A DNA stretch of 64,000 nt from assembly GCF_016464625.1 (NCBI RefSeq), contig NZ_JAEAGO010000002.1, forward strand, positions 62,001 to 126,000. The letters are read 5' to 3'. The stretch is from Penaeicola halotolerans. Lineage in GTDB: Bacteria > Bacteroidota > Bacteroidia > Cytophagales > Cyclobacteriaceae. The position numbers were made by a program, and so were the translations under genes. Numbering within the stretch: the stretch's first letter is position 1; every line of letters begins with the position of its first letter. The notes beneath the pieces are model-generated. The model worked only from the letters and a program-made list of their open reading frames with translations. It was not told the origin of the DNA and ran no database searches. Below, one piece after another: positions 1 through 7,916 of this stretch.

Positions 1-383
1 GGCTCATAGATGAAATATGCGGCTTGAGATGAAAGAGAATCCTTAGGTCTGAGGATAGTATACTTTCTGTTAGCAGCGATTCTTCTGACATCAAATACTT
101 CCCGAGATTTTTTGGCCAGCTCATCGATCAGCTGGTATGGCACATTGAAAGGGGAAAGGATGCTCGACAGGGTTTGGTTACGAGTGACTTTACCTTCGTG
201 GATCTCCAGATTAGTAAGCTCAATGCCAAATATCAACTCAGTGGCAGGAATGACCTCTTCCTCCACAGTTATTTCTTGCTTGAGTGCCTCTATGGTCTCT
301 TGATCATTTGCCTTATTGATGCTAAAAATGTAATATCCCCCTACAGCAATTACCAGTAAAATTGGCAGTATTAGTTTTCTCAT
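1..383 (-). CDS. M23-family peptidoglycan peptidase, N-terminal part (cut by window edge)
   Basis: Partial gene: it starts at the ATG complementary to 381-383 and stays open for 127 codons to the left edge. The protein begins with MRKLILPILLVIAVGGYYIF, one hydrophobic segment that would act as signal anchor. A region follows (LTNLEIHEGKVTRNQTLSSIL, then DELAKKSREVFDVRRI and KYTILRPKDS) resembling the N-terminal LysM/OapA-like part of Bacteroidota M23 metallopeptidases. These proteins cut peptide crosslinks in the periplasmic wall. The catalytic HxxxD and HxH motifs would lie outside the window, so the enzyme call rests on family resemblance. The 280 bp upstream is non-coding and must hold its promoter; a TATATTTC element near 422-429 (minus strand) is a weak -7 candidate. 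Confidence 0.7.
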   Translation of the reverse strand, partial: MRKLILPILLVIAVGGYYIFSINKANDQETIEALKQEITVEEEVIPATELIFGIELTNLEIHEGKVTRNQTLSSILSPFNVPYQLIDELAKKSREVFDVRRIAANRKYTILRPKDSLSSQAAYFIYE

Positions 384-665
384 GTGAAGCCGCTATTGAT
401 GTCGTTAACCCCTAATTTGACGAAATATAAACAATTGTACTTTTCTGATAACGTCTTTGAGGAAGAATTTTCGTGTGTAAAAGTCCTGATTTATTTTCTA
501 AAAAAGGCTAAAAAGGCATTTTGGTTGATGAAAAGCAATAATCATTTAGCTAAGTGCAAAATAGTTTGGAAATAAAAAATCAAATTAAATCTTGTTCAAA
601 CTAATGAAAATCAGCTTGATAACTAAAAAAGGCAACCCGTTGGCTGCCTTTTTTAGTCACTATTC
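384..665. other. Intergenic region upstream of the M23 peptidase gene
   Basis: No convincing gene is visible. The region is AT-rich, holds the terminator of dsbD at its right end and presumably the promoter of the leftward peptidase gene. The short open frames here have no recognisable protein. Confidence 0.6.
624..655 (-). terminator. Intrinsic terminator after dsbD
   Basis: AAAAAAGGCA and TGCCTTTTTT form a stem around a short loop, and the minus-strand transcript ends in a T-run. It lies just past the dsbD stop codon. Confidence 0.75.
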
Positions 666-2738
666 TTACATCGCATATCTTCGCTTGGCTTCATCTAGGA
701 ACTCCACGAAGTTTTTGATACTGAGATCGTAGGCTTTTGGCTCGATGACTAACTCTTCATTTTCGTCCAAAATCACATAGTATGGCTGCGCATTACTATT
801 AAATCTTGTCACTTGGAAATCAAAGTTTTGCTTACCAATAGTCTTTTTCACTTTATTGTCAAAAGTAGAAGTGTACCACTCATCTTCTGGCAGTTCTCCC
901 CTATCATCTACATAGAGCGCTACTACTACAAAGTCATTTTTCAATCGCTCAAGCACAGCTGGATCAGACCATACACGCGCTTCCATCTCTCGACAGTTTA
1001 CACATCCATGACCTGTAAAGTCTATAAATAATGGCTTACCCTGCTCACGTGCACAAGCAAGTGCTTGCTCATAATCGAAGTAGCCTTGTATACCATGAGG
1101 AATCGTAAACTTATCAGCAAATCTAGGTGGCTCACAAAGCGTAGAAGCAGCAGTGGCTCCTCCTCCAGTAGCGTTTTGTCTGATGAGCTGCTCTAGATTA
1201 AAATCATGTGTACTCATCGGTGGAAGATAACCAGAAAGTGCTTTGAGTGGAGCTCCAAACAAGCCTGGAATCATGTAGACCACAAAGGTGAAAGTCAATA
1301 TGGATAACAATAGACGGGGCACACTTAGGTACTTCATCTCGCTATCATGCGGTAGTCTGATTTTTCCTAGTAAGTATAGACCTAGCATAGCAAATATCAC
1401 TATCCAAATCACTATGTAAGTATCTCTATCCAAAAGCTCCCAGTGATAAACTTGATCTGCTACACTTAAAAATTTGAAAGCCAATGCAAGCTCTAAGAAA
1501 CCCAAAACAACTTTCACAGAATTGAGCCAGCCGCCTGATTTAGGCAAGCTATTGAGCCACTCTGGGAATATCGCAAACAATGTAAACGGAATCGCAAAAG
1601 CTAAAGAAAAGGCAAACATTCCTAAGATCGGCTTGATGATTTCTCCACCTGCTGACTCTATCAAGATCGTCCCTACAATAGGGCCTGTGCACGAAAATGA
1701 AACCAACACTAGTGTAAAGGCCATGAAAAACACGCCATAATATCCCCCTTTATCTGCTTGCTGATCTACCTTATTTACAAAACTACTCGGTAGTGTAATC
1801 TCGAATAGCCCCAAAAAGGCTAATGCGAAAATGATAAATACTAAAAAGAAGAAAATGTTGGGTGCCCAGTGTGTACTCAGCCAATTGGCGAACTCGGGTC
1901 CATTGACGCGTGAGACGATCGTTCCTGCTATGGTATAAATAGCAATAATCGAAAAACCATAAAGTAGGGCTTTAAAAATGGCTTGACCTCTGTTTTTACT
2001 TCCTCCAGTGAAAAAAGTCACTGTCATTGGGATCATCGGAAATACACAGGGTGTCAAAAGCGCGGCTAAACCAGCCAGAAAAGCTAAGACCATGAAGCTC
2101 CATAAAGATGAAGATTCAGCACCAGAGATCTGATTGAGATCTACTTTAGGACGTGTAGATTTTTCAGTAGCTACTGAGGAAGTATCTGTATTAGCGATAT
2201 CTTCTTGTGGATCAATTGCTTCTGGAGCTTGTTCAGTCGGAGTCGTATTTGAGGCTTCAGCTGCATTAGGAGCTGCTTTAAGGCTAATCTCAAAGTCTTC
2301 CTCATAAGGGATGCACTGCCCAGTCACTTCAGAGCACATTTGATATTCAAGCGCGCCACTGATTGATGCATTGGTAGCAGTGATTTTTACTTTTTGTCTA
2401 AACTCTCCCTTTCCAGTAAATGAACCTACTTCCATCTCGAAGATGTCATCATACTTCTTTTTGGAGTTTACAGAAGCTAAGTCTCCTACCAGCGACATGC
2501 CATTAAGCACCAATCCGTCCTTCACAATAGCTGTCACTGTAGGCCCGCCTTGCTCAAAATCGCTTGAATAGATATACCAGTCTTTAGGTATTTCTGCTGT
2601 GAAACTAATAGTGACTTCATCCCCTACTTTGACATCTTTGGGGGTGTAAGACACTGTCCATTTAGGAGGCTTTATCAGCTGAGCAGAAGCATTGAGCGTA
2701 ACAAATAGAGCAAAAACTAAAAAGAATAATTTGCGCAT
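666..2738 (-). CDS. dsbD: Protein-disulfide reductase DsbD family (thiol:disulfide interchange)
   Basis: Transfers electrons from cytoplasmic thioredoxin across the inner membrane to periplasmic thiol pathways. Order of parts in the 690 residues: signal peptide (about 1-19), an N-terminal immunoglobulin-like DsbD/DsbC-type domain (about 20-150), a Ser/Thr/Glu-rich linker, a multi-pass core (about 212-480), then a thioredoxin-like domain from about 545. The core has the expected cysteines in LLTPCVFPMIPM and VSFSCTGP. The C-terminal domain has the redox motif GHGCVNCREME near residue 575. All catalytic cysteines expected of the two conserved domains are present. It stands alone between its own terminator and an independent upstream gene. 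Confidence 0.92.
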   Translation of the reverse strand: MRKLFFLVFALFVTLNASAQLIKPPKWTVSYTPKDVKVGDEVTISFTAEIPKDWYIYSSDFEQGGPTVTAIVKDGLVLNGMSLVGDLASVNSKKKYDDIFEMEVGSFTGKGEFRQKVKITATNASISGALEYQMCSEVTGQCIPYEEDFEISLKAAPNAAEASNTTPTEQAPEAIDPQEDIANTDTSSVATEKSTRPKVDLNQISGAESSSLWSFMVLAFLAGLAALLTPCVFPMIPMTVTFFTGGSKNRGQAIFKALLYGFSIIAIYTIAGTIVSRVNGPEFANWLSTHWAPNIFFFLVFIIFALAFLGLFEITLPSSFVNKVDQQADKGGYYGVFFMAFTLVLVSFSCTGPIVGTILIESAGGEIIKPILGMFAFSLAFAIPFTLFAIFPEWLNSLPKSGGWLNSVKVVLGFLELALAFKFLSVADQVYHWELLDRDTYIVIWIVIFAMLGLYLLGKIRLPHDSEMKYLSVPRLLLSILTFTFVVYMIPGLFGAPLKALSGYLPPMSTHDFNLEQLIRQNATGGGATAASTLCEPPRFADKFTIPHGIQGYFDYEQALACAREQGKPLFIDFTGHGCVNCREMEARVWSDPAVLERLKNDFVVVALYVDDRGELPEDEWYTSTFDNKVKKTIGKQNFDFQVTRFNSNAQPYYVILDENEELVIEPKAYDLSIKNFVEFLDEAKRRYAM

Positions 2739-2882
2739 GATGACTTGATCTTAGGATACGGTATAAAATGCTTATTCAAGCAAAATAGTTTATTTCTTGA
2801 TATAAAACTCGTGATAGCACTTTCATTTTTTAATGACTGCCCTTACTAACGAGATAAATGGATGTTTGGATGATTTCAAAGA

Positions 2883-2905
2883 AAAACGAGCCTAAGGCTC
2901 GTTTC
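2883..2905 (-). terminator. Intrinsic terminator after the M20 dipeptidase
   Basis: AACGAGCC/GGCTCGTT hairpin followed on the minus strand by a T-run; it starts a few bases past the dipeptidase stop codon. Confidence 0.7.
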
Positions 2906-2907
2906 TT

Positions 2908-4293
2908 CTATTTGTTCATTTTGGCAAATTGCTCATGAAACTTTGTGATCGTCTCTATACCCTTTAGGTAGTTTTGAATCCCATAATGCTCATTTGGAGA
3001 GTGAATAGCATCTGTATCTAAACCAAAGCCAAAAAGGATCGCATCTAAACCAAGTGACTTTTGGAATAAAGAAACAATTGGAATAGAGCCTCCATCTCTC
3101 GTAGGAATCGGTGATTTGCCAAACGTTTCTTCTATAGCCGCACTCGCTGCTCTATATCCTACTGAATCAGTAGGCACGACAGCTGGCGCTCCACCATGAT
3201 GTGCAGTGACTTTTACCTTGACAGATACAGGTGCTAGTGATGTAAAATACTCCGTGAACAACTGTGAAATCTCTTTGAAATCTTGATTAGGGACAAGCCT
3301 CATAGAGATCTTTGCATTGGCTTTAGATGGCAAGACCGTCTTAGCTCCCTCACCAGTATAGCCACCCCAGATACCATTGACATCTAGTGTAGGTCTGATA
3401 CCGATGCGTTCTATTGTAGTGAAGCCTTTCTCGCCAGCAACTGCCGCTATATTCAGCTTTTTACGATATTCTACCTCATCAAATGGTGCTTTATTGAGGT
3501 CTTCTCTATACTCACTAGTCAGTACCTCTACTTTGTCATAGAATCCAGGAATCGTGATATGTCCGTTTTCATCCTTTAATTTGGCGATCATCTCACAAAG
3601 CACATTGATAGGATTAGCGACTGCCCCACCGTAGGTACCTGAGTGTAAATCTCTATTTGGTCCGATCAGCTCCACTTCCATATAAGCTAATCCTCTTAGC
3701 CCCACTGTCACTGATGGAGTGTCTAATGAGATCATGCTCGTATCAGAGATCAAGATGACATCAGCCTTTAGCTTTTCTTTATTTTCATTGACGAAGATGC
3801 CCAAGTTCTCAGAGCCTACTTCTTCCTCGCCTTCTATCATGAATTTGACATTGCAAGGAAGCCCAGTCGTCTCAATCAGCGTTTCAAAAGCCTTGACATG
3901 CATATACATCTGACCTTTGTCATCACATGCTCCACGGGCGAATATTGCTCCTTGAGGGTGTGCCTCTGTTTGCTTGATCACTGGCTCAAATGGAAGCGAA
4001 TCCCACAACTCATAAGGGTCAGCAGGCTGTACATCATAGTGTCCATAAACTAGTACTGTAGGCAAACTAGCATCTATGATTTTTTCACCATAAACAATGG
4101 GATAACCAGCTGTAGGACATATCTCTGCCTTATCCACACCAGCCTTGAGTAGACTGTCCTTTACAAACTCAGCAGTCTTGAGTACATCTCCTTTGAACTT
4201 CGGGTCTGCACTTACTGAGGGAATTCTGAGCAAGTCAAGAAGCTCATTGATAAATCGGTCTTTATTGCTTTCTATGTATGATTTAGTCGTCAT
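2908..4293 (-). CDS. M20/M28-type zinc dipeptidase
   Basis: Cytoplasmic metallopeptidase that hydrolyses dipeptides or short peptides. The 461 residues match the family length. Metal-binding and catalytic motifs are visible: YGHYDVQP (H85, D87), GACDDKGQ (bridging Asp), EGEEEVGS (catalytic Glu near 155), RDLHSGTYGG in the lid/dimerisation domain, and the C-terminal metal His in DAIHSPNEHYG. There is no signal peptide. It is transcribed alone, with a terminator behind it. The exact substrate cannot be read from sequence; carnosinase/CNDP-like or broad dipeptidase activity are both possible. Confidence 0.9.
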   Translation of the reverse strand: MTTKSYIESNKDRFINELLDLLRIPSVSADPKFKGDVLKTAEFVKDSLLKAGVDKAEICPTAGYPIVYGEKIIDASLPTVLVYGHYDVQPADPYELWDSLPFEPVIKQTEAHPQGAIFARGACDDKGQMYMHVKAFETLIETTGLPCNVKFMIEGEEEVGSENLGIFVNENKEKLKADVILISDTSMISLDTPSVTVGLRGLAYMEVELIGPNRDLHSGTYGGAVANPINVLCEMIAKLKDENGHITIPGFYDKVEVLTSEYREDLNKAPFDEVEYRKKLNIAAVAGEKGFTTIERIGIRPTLDVNGIWGGYTGEGAKTVLPSKANAKISMRLVPNQDFKEISQLFTEYFTSLAPVSVKVKVTAHHGGAPAVVPTDSVGYRAASAAIEETFGKSPIPTRDGGSIPIVSLFQKSLGLDAILFGFGLDTDAIHSPNEHYGIQNYLKGIETITKFHEQFAKMNK

Positions 4294-4442
4294 GATATGT
4301 AGTTTGATAAAGAGTACAAAATTAAGATTTTAAGCCAGAAAACCCTGAATAATCCAATATATCAATCTATGAAAAAGCGATAAATTCAAGCCATGAAGAT
4401 GAAACTAGTCTTTATCTTTGGATGTTTTTTGAAAAAATTCTC

Positions 4443-4739
4443 ATGAATCAAAATCAACAACTCAAACTCATCAGCATTACTGGCATAGTAGAAGGTATCT
4501 CTTATCTGCTTTTATTATTTGTAGCGATGCCCCTCAAATATTTTTACGATATGCCCGAGGCAGTCAGGTATGTAGGCATGGCTCATGGATTGCTTTTCGT
4601 CTTATTTGCTGCGGGACTTTTTCAGGCTTGGTTGAATCTTGGTTGGACTATGGGCAAAGCCATCAAAGGATTTTTTTACTCGATCATCCCTTTTGGCACT
4701 TTTATTTTTGACAAAGAGATCAAAAAGGATATTCGCTAG
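4443..4739 (+). CDS. DUF3817 family small membrane protein
   Basis: About 98 residues with three hydrophobic segments, ending in a charged tail (DKEIKKDIR). The pattern EGISYLLLLFVAMPLKYFYDMPEAVRYVGMAHG fits DUF3817 integral membrane proteins; no function is established. I chose the ATG at 4443 (MNQNQQLKL) over the in-frame ATG at 4422 because family members begin near this point and the extension is not conserved-looking. The last four bases (CTAG) also contain the stop of the convergent crtW gene. Confidence 0.75.
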   Translation: MNQNQQLKLISITGIVEGISYLLLLFVAMPLKYFYDMPEAVRYVGMAHGLLFVLFAAGLFQAWLNLGWTMGKAIKGFFYSIIPFGTFIFDKEIKKDIR

Positions 4740-5428
4740 GCTTTTTCATTAGCCTCTTTGATCTGATAGAGTCTCCACCATGGCGTGCCTGGAGAGGCAT
4801 GATGCTCATAGTGATAGCCAAAAAAATAACAAGTCAAGAAGGCCCAGAGGTGATTGCTATGCTGAGAACCTGCATGATGCTCATTGTCGTGCTCTCCTTT
4901 ATGGGGTAGATATGTACCAAAATAAAAGAGTTGGAGAGTACTTAGAATCGCGGGGGCCATCCAGAAAACAATCAAGTTTTCCATAGGTAGGAAGAGTTTG
5001 AGAATATTATACGTCACCGCCATCAGTAGGATCTGCCAGATAGTAACATACTGTCTCACAAAGCTGAAATACCAAATAAAGAAGTTGCCTGAAGGGTGAT
5101 AATCTGGATCCTTATCTGTAGCAACAAATCTGTGGTGTTCATGATGCTTAGGGAATAGCTTCCAGTAGAAGTTGTAAGAAAAAAGCGTAGAAGCTATCCA
5201 ACCGATACCATGATTGATGCGCTTATTGGGAGAAACTACTCCATGCATGGCATCATGAGCCGTGATAAAAAGTCCCGTATAGAGATGTGTCTGTATGAAG
5301 ATGAAAAGGTAGGTAAGCGGATTGTCCCAGTGCAAATCGATAGTCAATAAATAGCTTAAGCTCAAACCCCACAAGCCTATGATCGCTAATGCTATCCAAA
5401 CGCCTTTATATCCGATTGCCTTACTCAT
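4736..5428 (-). CDS. crtW: Beta-carotene ketolase CrtW (membrane di-iron oxygenase)
   Basis: Adds the 4-keto group to a beta-ionone ring. The 230-residue membrane protein has the histidine clusters of the fatty-acid-desaturase/ketolase fold: AHDAMHG, FPKHHEHHRF and FGYHYEHH, plus the CrtW-diagnostic LFYFGTYLPHKG. It is the last gene of the sigma-crtI-crtB-crtYcd-ispH series but is separated from ispH by 64 bp containing a terminator-like hairpin ending 12 bp before this start codon. Ketolation may therefore be controlled separately. With CruF and CrtZ it suggests a 4-keto monocyclic carotenoid of the flexixanthin type. Its stop codon overlaps that of the convergent DUF3817 gene by four bases. 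Confidence 0.9.
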   Translation of the reverse strand: MSKAIGYKGVWIALAIIGLWGLSLSYLLTIDLHWDNPLTYLFIFIQTHLYTGLFITAHDAMHGVVSPNKRINHGIGWIASTLFSYNFYWKLFPKHHEHHRFVATDKDPDYHPSGNFFIWYFSFVRQYVTIWQILLMAVTYNILKLFLPMENLIVFWMAPAILSTLQLFYFGTYLPHKGEHDNEHHAGSQHSNHLWAFLTCYFFGYHYEHHASPGTPWWRLYQIKEANEKA

Positions 5429-5439
5429 ATACTCTCAAA

Positions 5440-5466
5440 CAAAAAACAGGGGCTATTCGTCCCTGT
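5440..5466 (-). terminator. Terminator/attenuator hairpin between ispH and crtW
   Basis: On the minus strand ACAGGG, a nine-base loop and CCCTGT are followed by TTTTTT, the layout of an intrinsic terminator. Only 12 bp separate the T-run from the crtW start codon, so crtW must be expressed by read-through or from a promoter upstream of the hairpin. Confidence 0.65.
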
Positions 5467-5492
5467 CAGCTTATATTCTTTTCAAATATGGA

Positions 5493-6338
5493 TTAAAAAT
5501 TTGAGATTTTTTCTTTGACTTGCTCCATGAGCCACATCGGAGTAGATGTCGCTCCGCATATGCCTACTGTATCATTGGGAGCAAACCAACTAGGATCTAC
5601 TTGGTCTTGATTTGAGACAAAGAAAGTATTGTCATTTCTCTCCTTGCATACATTGTACAGCACTCGTCCATTGGATGATTTGGTACCAGACACGAAGATG
5701 ATTTTATCAAACTTCTCCGCAAAAGCCCTTAGCTCAGCATCTCTGTTGGATACTTGACGGCATATTGTATCATTTGTATTGACGGTGATGCCATTTTCCT
5801 TTAGGATCTCATTGATCTCATAAAACTTATCCGTACTCTTAGTTGTCTGACTATAGAGTGTGATATTTTTAGGTAGGGTAGCCAGATCTAATTCATTGAT
5901 ATCTTGGAAAACAACAGCCTTATTATTTGTCTGACCAAGGAGTCCGATCACCTCTGCATGACCATGCTTGCCATAGATATAGATCAACTCATCTTTATCG
6001 AAAGAATTCTTGATCCTATTTTGAAGCTTGAGTACTACAGGGCATGATGCATCTATAAGCTCTAGATTATTTTTAAGAGCTAACTCATAAGTACTTGGTG
6101 GCTCACCATGTGCTCTGATGAGTACTTTTTCATTAGTCAGATTGAGTAATTCTTCATGATTAATGATTCTCAGTCCTTTATTGACTAAGCGACTGACCTC
6201 TTCATCATTGTGTACGATATCTCCTAAGCAGTACAGGTATCCTTGCTCATTGAGTATATCTTCAGCCATTTCTATGGCATAGACTACTCCGAAACAGAAG
6301 CCTGAATTATTATCTATCGTGACACTGAGGTTTAGCAT
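5493..6338 (-). CDS. ispH: 4-hydroxy-3-methylbut-2-enyl diphosphate reductase (IspH/LytB)
   Basis: Last step of the MEP pathway, giving IPP and DMAPP for carotenoids, quinones and bactoprenol. Residues 1-281 show the three Fe-S cysteines in NSGFCFGV, DASCPVV and NDTICRQV, the substrate histidines in RAHGEPP and YGKHGHAEVIG, and the C-terminal GICGATSTP. The length is normal for the short bacterial form. It sits 12 bp downstream of crtYcd in the crt unit, so isoprenoid precursor supply appears to be co-expressed with pigment synthesis. If it is the only copy in the genome it must also be transcribed when pigment is off. Confidence 0.93.
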   Translation of the reverse strand: MLNLSVTIDNNSGFCFGVVYAIEMAEDILNEQGYLYCLGDIVHNDEEVSRLVNKGLRIINHEELLNLTNEKVLIRAHGEPPSTYELALKNNLELIDASCPVVLKLQNRIKNSFDKDELIYIYGKHGHAEVIGLLGQTNNKAVVFQDINELDLATLPKNITLYSQTTKSTDKFYEINEILKENGITVNTNDTICRQVSNRDAELRAFAEKFDKIIFVSGTKSSNGRVLYNVCKERNDNTFFVSNQDQVDPSWFAPNDTVGICGATSTPMWLMEQVKEKISNF

Positions 6339-6350
6339 AGTGCTTAAACT

Positions 6351-7052
6351 TTAAGCGGTTAAAATTGTTTTTTTGCTTTTTAAAAACTCATAAAAAGTAA
6401 GGTTCATAAAAAGCAAAAGCATGGAATATATACTGTCTTCAATCGGTATGGTAAAAAGTCTGATACTGAGATTTTCTTCATTATTATACCAGACCACTGG
6501 CTCTTCAATAAATGATCCTGTCAAAACACTATTTACCAAAATAAATGGTATGAGATGTACAAGATACGTTAAATAAAAACGACTTATATCCCTTCCTTTA
6601 AAAATTAACATATAAATAATCAAGAAAAGCCCTCCAAAAAGGAAATTCCAAAAAGTGTATGCTTGATCTTGATAAATGTATGAAAGGATGAACAGAGCAA
6701 TCGCTAAAATCCATGTAAAGGGCTTAGCAAAGCTTTTAAAAGGATCTGCTTTGACAAAATAAGCTAATGCTTCATGGATAAAAACACATGAAAAAGGCAC
6801 GAAAAAGAAAAACATCCACTCTTCTATCGGCAATGATAAAATATAAGTGCCTAAAATGTATCGCTCATTGAATCCCCATACACCATTGACAGTAAAGATA
6901 TGATCCCAAACCACAAAGAATGCTGCTGTCAGGAAAACTCCAGGAAAGAGAAACTTCCATTTACTAGCATACTGAAGTCTATGCTCAAAAGACTGCGCTA
7001 GTGGGTAAGAAATAGTGAAAAGCATCAATCCTAAGTAGAGGTATTGATCCAT
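6351..7052 (-). CDS. crtYcd: Lycopene beta-cyclase, fused CrtYcd type
   Basis: Cyclises ends of lycopene to beta rings in the membrane. The protein of about 233 residues has six to seven hydrophobic segments and two copies of the heterodimeric-cyclase signature, LPIEEWMFFF in the first half and IPIEDSIYSML in the second, so it is a CrtYc-CrtYd fusion. I start it at the ATG at 7052 (MDQYLYLG): it begins one base after the crtB stop codon, which indicates translational coupling. The in-frame ATG at 7115 would add 21 residues lying inside crtB and is unlikely. Together with CruF the product is probably monocyclic gamma-carotene rather than beta-carotene. Confidence 0.87.
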   Translation of the reverse strand: MDQYLYLGLMLFTISYPLAQSFEHRLQYASKWKFLFPGVFLTAAFFVVWDHIFTVNGVWGFNERYILGTYILSLPIEEWMFFFFVPFSCVFIHEALAYFVKADPFKSFAKPFTWILAIALFILSYIYQDQAYTFWNFLFGGLFLIIYMLIFKGRDISRFYLTYLVHLIPFILVNSVLTGSFIEEPVVWYNNEENLSIRLFTIPIEDSIYSMLLLFMNLTFYEFLKSKKTILTA

Positions 7053-7053
7053 C

Positions 7054-7887
7054 TTATATAAAGTTAAGTCGGTGCTTGAAATATGTCTGAAGTAACAGTG
7101 TGATCTTCTTGGCATTTGGTATGCGTATACGCTCTTGCGTGATCACTTCCACAGGCAGATTTTTGATCTTTTTGAAAAGCTTCAAATAGTATATATAAGC
7201 TATATAGACGCCTAGTCTAGCCGTTTTTGGCAAAGCCATAATGCCTTCATAAGCCTCATCAAAGTCTCGCTGGATATCTGCTTCTATCTCTTCTTTGGAT
7301 TTTTGACTAAAGGTCTGGTAGTCTACCCCAGGAAAATAAACTCTGCCTCTCTCATGATAATCACTCTTGACATCTCTTAGAAAGTTTACCTTCTGAAAAG
7401 CTGCTCCAAGTTTACAAGCAGGTGCTTTCAACCTATCATAGGCTGCTTGATCTCCTTCACAAAAAACTTTCAAGCACATAAGACCTACCACTTCTGCAGA
7501 TCCATAGATGTACTCATTATACTTGTCATCATTATAAGTATGAAAATGTAAATCCATCTCCATACTCCATAAGAATGCCTCAATAAGCTCTTTATCAATC
7601 TTGAATTGATTAACCACAATCTGAAAAGCATGAAGGACTGGATTGAGACTAACACCTTCTTCTATGGCTAGGTAAGTATCTGCTTTGAATCGCTCTAGCA
7701 GGGTCTTTTTGTCTTTGTCATGAAAAGTATCAACTATCTCATCTGCATAGCGCACAAATCCATAGATGGCATAGATCGGCAAGTGAAACTTTTGGTCTAA
7801 AGTCTTGATCCCAAGCGTAAAGGAAGTGCTGTAGCGCTGGGTGATGAGTTTGCTACACTCAAAAGTCGTCTGATCGAAGAGTTCCAT
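7054..7887 (-). CDS. crtB: Phytoene synthase CrtB
   Basis: Condenses two geranylgeranyl diphosphates to phytoene. The 277-residue protein contains both Asp-rich motifs of the trans-isoprenyl synthase fold: RYADEIVDTFHD near residue 45 and NFLRDVKSDYHERGRVYFP near 170. A squalene synthase is excluded by context: crtI lies 29 bp upstream and the cyclase gene one base downstream. No GGPP synthase (crtE) gene is present in the window, so the substrate must come from a gene elsewhere. Confidence 0.93.
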   Translation of the reverse strand: MELFDQTTFECSKLITQRYSTSFTLGIKTLDQKFHLPIYAIYGFVRYADEIVDTFHDKDKKTLLERFKADTYLAIEEGVSLNPVLHAFQIVVNQFKIDKELIEAFLWSMEMDLHFHTYNDDKYNEYIYGSAEVVGLMCLKVFCEGDQAAYDRLKAPACKLGAAFQKVNFLRDVKSDYHERGRVYFPGVDYQTFSQKSKEEIEADIQRDFDEAYEGIMALPKTARLGVYIAYIYYLKLFKKIKNLPVEVITQERIRIPNAKKITLLLQTYFKHRLNFI

Positions 7888-7916
7888 ACCAAAAATTTAC
7901 TTCAAGTTAATTAAAA

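Noticed and set aside
7053-7115. Longer start for the lycopene cyclase at 7115
   Set aside because: The added residues lie inside crtB and do not resemble cyclase N-termini; the start at 7052 gives near-perfect spacing to the crtB stop.
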